This document shows positions 8,356-16,232 of a DNA stretch of 48,908 nucleotides, in pieces (the stretch's first letter is position 1; each line of letters opens with the position of its first letter). The stretch comes from Candidatus Hadersleviella danica (GTDB taxonomy: Bacteria > Chloroflexota > Anaerolineae > Promineifilales > Promineifilaceae). The DNA lies in the NCBI GenBank assembly GCA_016711405.1, contig JADJSZ010000043.1, positions 1 to 48,908 of the forward strand, read 5' to 3'. Under the pieces are notes generated by a model that did not search any database, had not been told where the DNA came from, and saw nothing but the letters and a program-made list of their open reading frames with translations. The translations under genes and the position numbers were made by a program.

Positions 8356-8942
8356 AGCCAAACTGCCAGATTGTGACCGTGAAAAGTATAGCATAATGGC
8401 CGTTGGTTGCGGTTGACCAATCAGGGAGCCTCCTTTATAATGCCACCACAAGTCATTTGATTTGCCCCCGTTGTTTTTGTTGCAATTTGAGCGTATTCCA
8501 AACCCGTGAGTGAACAAGAAAATAGGTCATCCAGCAATTTGGATGATGACGGACAGAGTCCTAGGACTTTTTCTGCACCCCCTCCCCTCCACTTCCCCAT
8601 AGAGCCTCCCCAGCGGCCGTCTTTTCTGCGGCCGAGCTTTCTATTAAGCACCAATGCCGCCAGCGTTAGCTTGGCACCCCCCCTTCTCCCCTTACAAAAA
8701 GTGAACCGTTTTATCCGACAGGCCCTCGCGCCTGTCGTTCTCTGTTTCTGGCCACTTACCAAAGGGCGCACAGAAGCTTTATTTACTCGCTAATCTTTAC
8801 CCTTTCGTTACTATTCAGGTCTAAAACATTGGTTCTTGGTTACAAATTGCAGGTTACAAGTTACATAGCCTCATGTAATCTGTAACCCCTCTCGAAACAG
8901 CACACCTGAATAGTTACACCCTTTCCGAATCACCCCTATTTT
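8356..8942. other. Non-coding gap with two hairpins
   Basis: No convincing gene is seen here. An open frame at 8506-8793 has Pro/Ser-rich, low-complexity content and no start signal, so I leave it out. The gap holds a perfect eight-base stem (CGACAGGC / GCCTGTCG, 8716-8737) and a heptad-type hairpin at 8837-8890 built from GGTTACA/GTTACAAG and TGTAATC/TGTAACC words. It presumably contains the promoter of the two following genes. Confidence 0.5.
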
Positions 8943-8951
8943 GTGGAGGTT

Positions 8952-10307
8952 ATGTTACCGCTTTTGTGGATTACCACGACCATTTTGGTGCTGATTGGCC
9001 TGAACGCCTTGTATGTAGCGGCCGAATTTGCCACTGTTGCTTCGCGCAAAACCTTGGTCATGCAAATGGCCGACGAGGGACACGCCATGGCGCGTTTGCT
9101 CTTGCCCATTATGCAAGACAGCAAGGCGCTGGATCGTTATGTGGCCGCTTGCCAAATTGGCATTACCATCTCTTCGTTGGTGTTGGGTGCTTATGGGCAA
9201 AACGTGTTGGCCGCGTCGCTGACGGAGCCGCTCACGGCCGTTTCGCCCGATTACGGCCCGTTTTCGGCCGAGGCACTGGCCACCATTCTCGTTCTCATCA
9301 CCATTACGGGTTTACAAGTCATTTTGGGCGAACTTTTGCCCAAATCCATCGCCATCCAATACCCCGAGCAAGTGGCAACAAGGTTGGCTGTGCCCATGCG
9401 CATCTCTTTAGCCATTTTATCCCCCCTCATTTGGCTGTTTAATGGCAGTGGTATCCTCATTTTGCGCTTGCTGGGGTACGATACGAACCATAGCCATGCC
9501 CACCTCCATTCCACCCAAGAGCTGGAAATTTTAGTGACCGAAAGCCACGAGAGCGGCTTGTTGGATGCCGACGAGCGGCAGATGCTCCGCAACGCCTTCC
9601 GCTTGCGCGAATTATCCGCCCGGCAGGTGATGGTTCACCGCACCAAAATGGTGGCCATGCCCAATACGATTAGCCTTGAAGGGTTGCTCCAACGCGCCAT
9701 TGCCACAGGCAAAAGCCGAATCCCGCTCTACGAAGGCTCGATTGATAATATCGTCGGCTTTGTTCATATTAAAGATGTGTTTCGCTTGCGGTTGCGCGGC
9801 GGGGTGGATTTGCGCGAGGTGCAACGGCCGGTGGTGCATGTGCCCGAGGCGTTGTTGGCTTTAGAGGTGTGGGCCACGTTGAAAAGACAACAACAATACA
9901 TGGCCATTGTCTTTGATGAGTTTGGGGGCACGGCTGGTCTTATCACCCTCGAAGACCTTATTGAAGAGATTTTTGGCGAGTTGCAAGACGAATCGGACAA
10001 CGAGAAGGCCATCATGTATGTGGGCAAGCACGGCCGTCGCCGCCTGCGCGGGGATTTGCTGGTGAGTGATGTGAACGAATATCTGGGGCTGGATTTGCCG
10101 CTGGACATGGACACGCTGGGCGGGTTGGTGATGAGCGAACTCGGCCGCCCCGCCAATGTGGGCGACCAAGTAACCATCGGCCAAACGACCTTGTTGGTGG
10201 AAGAGATGGACGATTTGGCCGTCTCCGAAGTGGCCTTGGCCGACCCCCGTTTGGTGGATAAGCAGGTGCAGGTGAGCGAGTGGGAGGGGCGGCCGTATGC
10301 TCAGTAA
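8952..10307 (+). CDS. CNNM/CorC (HlyC-CorC, UPF0053) family membrane protein, copy 1
   Basis: Members of this family have an N-terminal CNNM (DUF21) membrane domain, a pair of CBS domains and a C-terminal CorC/HlyC domain, and are linked to Mg2+ or other cation export. Here the membrane part covers about residues 1-180 with LNALYVAAEFATVASRKT near 15-33 and LGELLPKSIAIQYPE near 128-142. The CBS pair lies around 200-330 (FDEFGGTAGLITLEDLIEEIFGE is the second) and the CorC domain at 350-440. I choose the ATG at 8952, but a GGAGG only two bases upstream is too close, so a GTG at 8943 is possible. The stop overlaps the start of the next paralogue. Confidence 0.9.
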   Translation: MLPLLWITTTILVLIGLNALYVAAEFATVASRKTLVMQMADEGHAMARLLLPIMQDSKALDRYVAACQIGITISSLVLGAYGQNVLAASLTEPLTAVSPDYGPFSAEALATILVLITITGLQVILGELLPKSIAIQYPEQVATRLAVPMRISLAILSPLIWLFNGSGILILRLLGYDTNHSHAHLHSTQELEILVTESHESGLLDADERQMLRNAFRLRELSARQVMVHRTKMVAMPNTISLEGLLQRAIATGKSRIPLYEGSIDNIVGFVHIKDVFRLRLRGGVDLREVQRPVVHVPEALLALEVWATLKRQQQYMAIVFDEFGGTAGLITLEDLIEEIFGELQDESDNEKAIMYVGKHGRRRLRGDLLVSDVNEYLGLDLPLDMDTLGGLVMSELGRPANVGDQVTIGQTTLLVEEMDDLAVSEVALADPRLVDKQVQVSEWEGRPYAQ

Positions 10308-11739
10308 GCTGTTGGTTAACTTTTTGCTATTCGGAACCATTTCCTATGGGGTGGCTTCGGTGAACACGGCCGCCGAAGGGGGCGCAGGCTTGGTGGCGTG
10401 GCTCATTCCTTTGTTGGTCATCGCCTTGCTCATCGCCCTGAATGGGCTGTATGTTTCGGCCGAGTTTGCCATTATCGGCACACGGCCGAGCCAAATGGAA
10501 GAGATTGCCCGCCAAGGCGACCCTGCGGCCGAGCATGTCATGCAAATTTTGGACGACCCGCGCCGCCAAGACCAATACATTGCCACCGCCCAACTGGGCA
10601 TCACCATTGCTTCGCTGGGCTTGGGCATGTATGCCGAACCCGCCCTCGAACACCTCCTCGCCCCCTACCTGACCAGTTGGTTTGATTTGGAAGCGTGGGC
10701 AACTTTGTTTGGAAGCACCGCTGAAAATATCCTGCACTTGCTGGGCTATGTGTTGGTCATCTCGGTCATTACTTATTTGCATGTCGTGGTGGGTGAGATG
10801 GTTCCCAAATCTATCGCCCTGAGCCATGCGCCCCAAACGGCGCTGAAAGTGAACCCGTATATGCGTGTCAGCTATTTTTCGCTTACCTATTTGGTGCGTT
10901 TGCTCAATGCGTTGGGGGCTATTCTGTTGCGCTTGCTTCGCTTACGGCCGCCCAAATCTCGCGTCCACTCCCCCCAAGAGTTGGAGCAGTTGGTCACCGA
11001 AAGTGCCGAGGGGGGCTTCATCAACGATGACGAGCGGGACATCATCCACAACATTTTTAATTTTGGCGAACGTTACGCCGCCCAAGTAATGACCCCACGG
11101 CGCAAGGTGCAAGCGATTCCCGTGGATATTCCCGAGCAGGAGTTGCTCAATTTGGTGGTCAATAGCAACCACAATCGGTTCCCCGTGTATCAGGATTCGC
11201 TCGACCATGTGATTGGGATTTTGCACATGCAAAACCTCATCAAACACAGTTTGTTGGGCAAGGGGAGCTTTGATTTGCGCTTATTGCTCAACCCTGCCCC
11301 GGCCGTGCCCGAAGATACGGCCGTGGAAGACTTGCTGACGGTGTTCAAACAACAACACATCCACATGGCCATTGTGCTAGATGAATTTGGCGGCATGGCA
11401 GGGGTGGTGACGCTGGAAGATTTGGTGGAGGAAGTGGTGGGGGAGGTGCAAGATGAGTTCGATGTGGAGCATGAACCCTATGTGGAAATCAGCCCCGGCG
11501 TGTTGGAATTGGCGGGCACCTATTTGCTGGCTCACTTAATCGAAGATGTTTCTTTGGGCGACGAGGATGAGTTGCCCGAGGTAGAAACGGTGGGTGGGTT
11601 GGTGGTCACGGCCTTGGGTCGGCCGCCGCAAGTGGGGGATGAGCTACTCTTGAATGAGAACATCCATTTTAAGGTGTTGGCCATAGATGGTCTGGCCATT
11701 GCCCGGTTGCAAGTCACTTTCCCCGCTGGAGAAGGGTAG
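10297..11739 (+). CDS. CNNM/CorC (HlyC-CorC, UPF0053) family membrane protein, copy 2
   Basis: This paralogue overlaps the previous gene by 11 bases, so the two are translationally coupled. The order of domains is the same: membrane CNNM domain with LNGLYVSAEFAIIGTRPSQ near residues 47-65 and VGEMVPKSIALSHAP near 166-180, a CBS pair around 220-370 with LDEFGGMAGVVTLEDLVEEVVGE, then a CorC domain to about 475. The N-terminus carries an extra hydrophobic segment compared with copy 1. Tandem overlapping paralogues suggest a heteromeric transporter; the ion is unknown. Confidence 0.9.
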   Translation: MLSKLLVNFLLFGTISYGVASVNTAAEGGAGLVAWLIPLLVIALLIALNGLYVSAEFAIIGTRPSQMEEIARQGDPAAEHVMQILDDPRRQDQYIATAQLGITIASLGLGMYAEPALEHLLAPYLTSWFDLEAWATLFGSTAENILHLLGYVLVISVITYLHVVVGEMVPKSIALSHAPQTALKVNPYMRVSYFSLTYLVRLLNALGAILLRLLRLRPPKSRVHSPQELEQLVTESAEGGFINDDERDIIHNIFNFGERYAAQVMTPRRKVQAIPVDIPEQELLNLVVNSNHNRFPVYQDSLDHVIGILHMQNLIKHSLLGKGSFDLRLLLNPAPAVPEDTAVEDLLTVFKQQHIHMAIVLDEFGGMAGVVTLEDLVEEVVGEVQDEFDVEHEPYVEISPGVLELAGTYLLAHLIEDVSLGDEDELPEVETVGGLVVTALGRPPQVGDELLLNENIHFKVLAIDGLAIARLQVTFPAGEG

Positions 11740-11777
11740 GGCGGCATGGTTTAAGCCATTTTTGCAATCGCAGACGA

Positions 11778-11834
11778 GGGACTGAGGACAAGGGACGGGA
11801 GGCCACAAGTGTCCCAAGACGCTTGTCCCCAGTC
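11778..11834. repeat. Word-hairpin array, word GGGACAA
   Basis: GGGACTGAGGACAAG near 11778-11792 pairs with CTTGTCCCCAGTC at 11822-11834; extra GGGAC and GTCCC words lie inside. It lies between the CNNM operon and its terminator. Confidence 0.65.
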
Positions 11835-11858
11835 AAAATTTGTTAAGACAACACGGCC

Positions 11859-11903
11859 AAGGATGGCGCGTCGGAGAACCTCTTCCGCTCGCCATCCTTT
11901 TTT
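11859..11903 (+). terminator. Intrinsic terminator after the CNNM pair
   Basis: AAGGATGGCG (11859-11868) pairs with CGCCATCCTT (11890-11899) and runs into six T at 11898-11903. Confidence 0.85.
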
Positions 11904-11907
11904 CATT

Positions 11908-11913
11908 TATAAT
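11908..11913 (+). promoter_or_regulatory. -10 box six bases before a start codon (probable leaderless mRNA)
   Basis: A perfect TATAAT lies six bases before the ATG at 11920. No good -35 is visible at the usual spacing. The geometry matches the nadC start and suggests a leaderless transcript. Confidence 0.45.
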
Positions 11914-11919
11914 CTGTTC

Positions 11920-13128
11920 ATGCAATACCCTTCTTCTAATCGTTGGCAACCGAGTACCAAACAAATGGCTTTGGGAGCAATCCTGATTTTATTTGTTTTG
12001 TTTATTTATCTCATTCGCTGGCTCATCATTCCCATCCTCATGTCTATGGTGATGGCTTATGTGCTGTTGCCGGCCGTGGATTTATTGCACAAACGGTTGC
12101 GCTTGCCCCGTTTGCTGGCCATTGGGTTGGTTTATGTATTACTCATTGGCTTTTTGGTCGCCATTCCAGCGGGCACTGTGCCGGGCCTCATCAGCCAAGC
12201 CAATGCCTTTATTCGCAATGTACCTTCCTATTTAGAGCAAGGGGTTCTGTTGGCGCAAGACCCCGTTGTGGTGATGGAGCAAGAGTTGGTTCCAGCCGAA
12301 GTAGTGCCGGTGGAGCGGGTGGTGGCGTTTGTGGTGCAGTACATGCCCTCGGTGGGCTTGCAATCGGTAAACCTATTTGGCAGTTTGGCCAGTGCCACAA
12401 TTTCAACTTTGGGTTGGATTGTGGTGGTGCTGTTCCTCTCCTTTTACATGGTCAAAGACCACGATATGCTGTTTAAGGGGCTTATTCGCGTCGTTCCCGC
12501 CGAATATCAGGCTGAAATAACGGAATTGGGCTATGAATTAGGGGAGGTTTGGAACTCTTTTTTGCGCGGCCAACTTATTTTGTTTGCCATTATGGGCACG
12601 ACGGTTTTCGTGCTGGCTACGATTATTGGCTTGCCCAATGCTTTATTGCTGGGGCTTATTTCGGGTTTTGTGGAGTTTATTCCCCAAATTGGGGCGACAT
12701 TGGGCATGATTCCGGCCGTGCTAATTGCCATTGCCCAGCACGACCAAAGTTGGTTGGGGGCACAGATGTCTCCTTTTTTGTTTGGGTTGTTGGTGATGGC
12801 GGGATACATTGTTTTGCAACAAATCGAGAACTATTTTTTGGTTCCGCGTGTCATCGGCCGTAGCCTGAACATGCACCCTATGATTGTTTTCATCGCCGCG
12901 CTGGCGGGGGCGGGTTTAGCGGGGGTCTTGGGGATTTTGCTCGCTTCCCCTGTGCTGGCCAGCGTGCGCGCCATCTTCAACTATGTCTATGCCAAACTGT
13001 TAGATAAGCCTCCCTTCCCGCCGCTAATGTCCCTCCCCGCCGAGCCAATTCCCCCGCCTGTGGCACCACACACGGCCGCACCCCACCCCGAAAACAACAC
13101 GGCCGACCAATTGCCCATTCCACATTGA
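11920..13128 (+). CDS. AI-2E family transporter (PerM/TqsA-like)
   Basis: This is a polytopic inner-membrane protein of about 402 residues, a normal size for the family, whose members export small molecules or ions. Hydrophobic segments are near residues 17-50 (ILILFVLFIYLIRWLIIPILMS), 65-90, 155-175, 210-270 and 290-340. The family signature VEFIPQIGATLGMIPAV is near residues 250-266. The C-terminus is a hydrophilic Pro/His tail. The ATG at 11920 is preferred over a GTG at 11809 because the longer form would run through the terminator hairpin. Substrate is unknown. Confidence 0.85.
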   Translation: MQYPSSNRWQPSTKQMALGAILILFVLFIYLIRWLIIPILMSMVMAYVLLPAVDLLHKRLRLPRLLAIGLVYVLLIGFLVAIPAGTVPGLISQANAFIRNVPSYLEQGVLLAQDPVVVMEQELVPAEVVPVERVVAFVVQYMPSVGLQSVNLFGSLASATISTLGWIVVVLFLSFYMVKDHDMLFKGLIRVVPAEYQAEITELGYELGEVWNSFLRGQLILFAIMGTTVFVLATIIGLPNALLLGLISGFVEFIPQIGATLGMIPAVLIAIAQHDQSWLGAQMSPFLFGLLVMAGYIVLQQIENYFLVPRVIGRSLNMHPMIVFIAALAGAGLAGVLGILLASPVLASVRAIFNYVYAKLLDKPPFPPLMSLPAEPIPPPVAPHTAAPHPENNTADQLPIPH

Positions 13129-13180
13129 ACGTTATACTTGCCCTCCTAGCGAACAAATCTTTCACATAAAAGGTGTTTAC

Positions 13181-13363
13181 ATGAAACCAAGCGATGAAGA
13201 AGTAGACATGGATGTCTTGTCTGAAACCGAAAATTTTACAGTGATGCGTACCCGCGACAGCGAAGGAACCATCTATCACGTTGAGTTGGGTGGGGTGTCG
13301 CTCCATTTAGAGCCAGAAGAATGGGAAGAGTTGATTGTCCTCATTCGCTCCGTCGGTCTATAA
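13181..13363 (+). CDS. Small conserved-looking acidic protein, 60 residues
   Basis: The gene has a good AAGGTG ribosome site five bases before its ATG. The product is acidic with alternating strand-like and helix-like stretches (ENFTVMRTRDSEGTIYHVE, then LEPEEWEELIVLI) and no signal peptide or membrane segment. I do not recognise a family; it may be a small regulatory or structural protein. A word-hairpin array follows and separates it from radC. Confidence 0.65.
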   Translation: MKPSDEEVDMDVLSETENFTVMRTRDSEGTIYHVELGGVSLHLEPEEWEELIVLIRSVGL

Positions 13364-13365
13364 AG

Positions 13366-13442
13366 TTACTGGTTATTGGTTATTCGTTATTGGTTGTTCA
13401 ATGACCCAATTACGAATAACCAATCACGAATAACCTATTCCC
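13366..13442. repeat. Heptad-word hairpin array, word TTATTGG
   Basis: GTTACTG, GTTATTG, GTTATTC, GTTATTG and GTTGTTC heptads, a short loop, then CGAATAA/CAATCACGAATAACC words. It ends at the radC start codon. Confidence 0.8.
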
Positions 13443-13443
13443 T

Positions 13444-14163
13444 ATGCCACAAATAAAGGAAACGGCCGTTTACAACCTGATGATCCGCGACTTGCCTCAA
13501 AACGAACGGCCGCGTGAACGTCTACAACACATCGGTGCCCAAGCGGTGGCCACGGCCGAACTCCTCGCCATTGTTTTGCGGACAGGGAGCGGCAACGAAA
13601 ACGTTTTGCGCTTGGCCGAGCGCCTTTTGCACCGCTTTGGCGATTTAACAGGTTTGGCGCGGGCTTCCCTGCCCGAGTTGCAAGAGGTACACGGAGTCGG
13701 CCCCGCCAAAGCGGTAGAAATCAAAGCGGCCTTAGAACTCGGCCGTCGGCTGACCGCCCAAACGCCCGAAGAACGGCCGCGCATCACCTGCCCCAGCGAT
13801 GCCGCCAATTTGCTGATGAGCGAGATGAGCTTGCTCGAACAAGAGCATTTGCGCGTCCTATTGCTCAACACCCGCAACGAAGTGTTGCGCATCCACACCG
13901 CCTATATCGGCAGTCTCAATACCTCCGTTGTCCGCATTGCCGAACTATTTCGCCCCGCCATCCGCGACAATGCGGCCTACATCATCGTCGTCCACAACCA
14001 CCCCTCGGGCGATCCCAGCCCCAGCCCCGAAGATATTCGCGTCACCCGCGAAATTGCCAAAGCAGGCAAACTGTTGGGCATCGAACTCCTCGACCATGTC
14101 GTCATTGGCCACCACCGCTTTGTCTCGCTCAAAGAGCGCCGTCTAGGGTTTGATGAGTCATGA
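13444..14163 (+). CDS. radC: RadC family JAMM/MPN-domain protein
   Basis: The 239-residue protein has an N-terminal helix-hairpin-helix region (LQEVHGVGPAKAVEIKAALELGRR near residues 80-103) and a C-terminal MPN/JAMM domain with HNHPSGDPSPSPEDI near 183-197, the metal-binding motif. The RadC function is unsettled despite its name; family members carry a JAMM metalloprotease-like site. No Shine-Dalgarno site precedes the ATG at 13444, which abuts a heptad array. The stop overlaps the next start by four bases (ATGA). Confidence 0.93.
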   Translation: MPQIKETAVYNLMIRDLPQNERPRERLQHIGAQAVATAELLAIVLRTGSGNENVLRLAERLLHRFGDLTGLARASLPELQEVHGVGPAKAVEIKAALELGRRLTAQTPEERPRITCPSDAANLLMSEMSLLEQEHLRVLLLNTRNEVLRIHTAYIGSLNTSVVRIAELFRPAIRDNAAYIIVVHNHPSGDPSPSPEDIRVTREIAKAGKLLGIELLDHVVIGHHRFVSLKERRLGFDES

Positions 14164-15005
14164 TTTCCGCACAAACCACAGCCCTGATTTGTGAGATTGT
14201 GCAGGCACATTACCCCACCGTGCAAGCAATTTATCTGTTTGGCACGTATGGCACGGCTGATGAATGGCCCGATAGTGATGCCGATATAGCCCTTCTCCTT
14301 CCTCACGCCGAAGCCAAAATCGCAGGTAATCTCATGCTCTCGCCCTGCTGTACCGCTCTGGAAACAGCCCTCGGCCGTGCGGTGGATTTGCTCAATGCCC
14401 GCCACGTTTCGACCATATTCCAGAAGGAAATTGTGGCCAACGGCCGCTTGCTCTACAGCAACGATACCACCGCTGTAGATGAATTTGAGATGCTAACCCT
14501 CTCGTTCTACCAAAAATTCAACGAAGAACGCGCCGAGATTGTTGAAGCGGGATCTGTCCAGCGGCCGTTTCTATCACGTATGACTACCGATACCGCCCTC
14601 TACAAAAAAGCCAGTATCGAAAAGGCCATTTTCCAAGCGCGGCACTATTACTACCTCCCTTCAGAAGTGCCATTTGAACAAGATATTTTTAAACAAGATG
14701 CTATCGCCCTCCATCTTGAACGAGCTTGTGAGCAAACCATTAATTTAGCTAACCATGCTATCCGCAAACTCAAACTCGGACTACCCTACCAAACCCAAGA
14801 TAGCTTTCGCCTGTTAGCTGAAGGGAAAATTATTCCCTCCGAGTTGGCGTACAAATTAACTAAGATGGTTGGCTTTCGCAACATTCTTTTGCACCAATAC
14901 ATCGAAGTGGATTTAACATTGATGCAGATTTTTATACCCACCACCTTGATGATTTGGTGTTGTTTTCTACTCATCGTGCAGGCATTAGCGCACATCAACG
15001 AGTAA
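14160..15005 (+). CDS. MntA-HepT type toxin-antitoxin (MNT nucleotidyltransferase and HEPN ribonuclease) read as one chain
   Basis: Residues 1-about 135 are a minimal nucleotidyltransferase: LFGTYGTADEWPDSDADIALLL gives the G[ST]...DxD site, with GT where GS is more common. Residues 141-281 match HepT: they start with MTTDTALYKK and contain RNILLHQY near 239-246, the R-x4-H-x-Y motif whose arginine and histidine cut RNA and whose tyrosine is AMPylated by MntA in the studied system. The two are normally separate, overlapping genes. Here they share one frame, but just before the HepT ATG at 14580 another frame ends at TGA (14581-14583) as an ATGA overlap, so the fusion may come from one extra G. 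It overlaps radC by four bases. Confidence 0.8.
   Translation: MISAQTTALICEIVQAHYPTVQAIYLFGTYGTADEWPDSDADIALLLPHAEAKIAGNLMLSPCCTALETALGRAVDLLNARHVSTIFQKEIVANGRLLYSNDTTAVDEFEMLTLSFYQKFNEERAEIVEAGSVQRPFLSRMTTDTALYKKASIEKAIFQARHYYYLPSEVPFEQDIFKQDAIALHLERACEQTINLANHAIRKLKLGLPYQTQDSFRLLAEGKIIPSELAYKLTKMVGFRNILLHQYIEVDLTLMQIFIPTTLMIWCCFLLIVQALAHINE
14549..14583 (+). other. Relic of the mntA stop / hepT start overlap
   Basis: If one G is removed from GGG at 14549-14551, the first domain ends EADLSSGRFYHV-stop at TGA 14581-14583, overlapping the HepT ATG at 14580 by four bases. That is the canonical mntA-hepT arrangement. Confidence 0.55.
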
Positions 15006-15038
15006 ACCTCCAAGGTCTCAAAGACCTTGGAGGTTTTT
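15005..15038 (+). terminator. Intrinsic terminator after the MNT-HEPN gene
   Basis: AACCTCCAAGGTCT pairs with AGACCTTGGAGGTT around a three-base loop and is followed by five T. Its arms resemble the AGACCT-GAGGTTT palindrome found inside the glycosyltransferase gene at 16551. Confidence 0.88.
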
Positions 15039-15066
15039 CCTCTATCTCTACCTCTCCTCTCTATCT

Positions 15067-16232
15067 ATGAACTCCATGCTGGGCGTACTCGCCCGTGTCC
15101 CTCTCTTTCGGCTGTATCGCCGCTTTGGCTGGCCGAAGATGTTGCCCGTCAACATCACCCTCTCCCCCTCCCCCAAGTGCAACTCCCGCTGTCTCACCTG
15201 CAACATTTGGATGAAGCGGGAAAACGAGCTAACCATTGCCGAATGGGACAAGGTGCTGTCCAAACTCGGCCGTGCCCCCTTCTGGTTCACCATCAGCGGC
15301 GGCGAACCACTCATGTACCCCCACGTCGTCGAACTGGCCAAACTCGCCTACGACCATTGCCGCCCCGGCATCATCAACATCCCCACCAACGGCATCCTCA
15401 AAAGCATCCCCGAACGGGTAGAGGCAATTGCCAGCTACTGTAAGGAAAGCCAAGTCATCATCAACCTCTCCCTCGATGGAGTCGGCGAAAAGCACGATTT
15501 TATTCGCGGCGTGGCGGGCAACTTCGAGAAGTTCGAGGAGCGACTGGAGCAACTCCTCGCCCTCAAGAAAAAGTACAAAAACCTCAACATCGGCATCCAC
15601 TCCGTCATCTCCGTCTTCAGCGTCAACCATTTGGATGAACTGATTGCCTACGCCGACCAATCGGGGGCGGACCAGTTTATTACCGAGATAGCCGAGCCCC
15701 GAGTAGAACTCGACACCGTCGGCTTGCCCATCACCCCCGCCCGCGAAGATTACGAACGCGCCATCAATCGCCTCATTGCCTATGTAAAAAGCAAGCAGTT
15801 CAAGGGCACGGCCAAAATCACCGAAGCGTTTCGCCTCGAGTATTATGAGCTTGTCAAGCGCATTTTGGAGGAGCAAGACCAAGTCATTGATTGTTACGCG
15901 GGCTGGGCGAGTGCCCAAATTTATTCGGATGGCACCGTTTGGCCCTGCTGTGTGCGGGCGGATGATTTGGGTAATTTACGCGAACACAACTACGATTTTT
16001 CATCCATTTGGTTTGGCGAAAAAATCAAAGAGGTGCGGCGCAGTATTGCCGCCAAAGAGTGCCACTGCCCCTCGCCAACGCCTCCTACACCAATTTGCTC
16101 CACGATGTGCCTTCAATGGCCAAAATTGGCACCCGCGTGTTGCTCCCCATGAGCGGCCAACAGGGCGAATTCGGCCGTGGCACGGCCGCTATCCCCATTC
16201 CCCTTACCCCCAAAGAACCCCCTCAACCTTAA
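15067..16232 (+). CDS. Radical SAM protein with SPASM-like C-terminus (one frameshift)
   Basis: The CxxxCxxC motif that binds the SAM [4Fe-4S] cluster is at residues 38-45 (CNSRCLTC), followed by FTISGGEPLMYP near 76 and NLSLDGVGEKHD near 135. Near residues 275-300 CYAGWASAQIYSDGTVWPCC, with CHC further on, looks like an auxiliary-cluster (SPASM-type) region. The frame breaks near 16070; restoring a C in the run 16068-16071 continues CPLANASYTNLLHD to a TAA at 16230-16232. The next gene starts on the following base, so the two are surely co-translated. The substrate is unknown; pairing with a glycosyltransferase suggests modification of a glycan or lipid. Confidence 0.82.

Noticed and set aside
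8506..8793. 95-residue open frame in the gap before the CNNM genes
   Set aside because: Low-complexity composition, no ribosome site, and it crosses a perfect hairpin; nothing supports coding.
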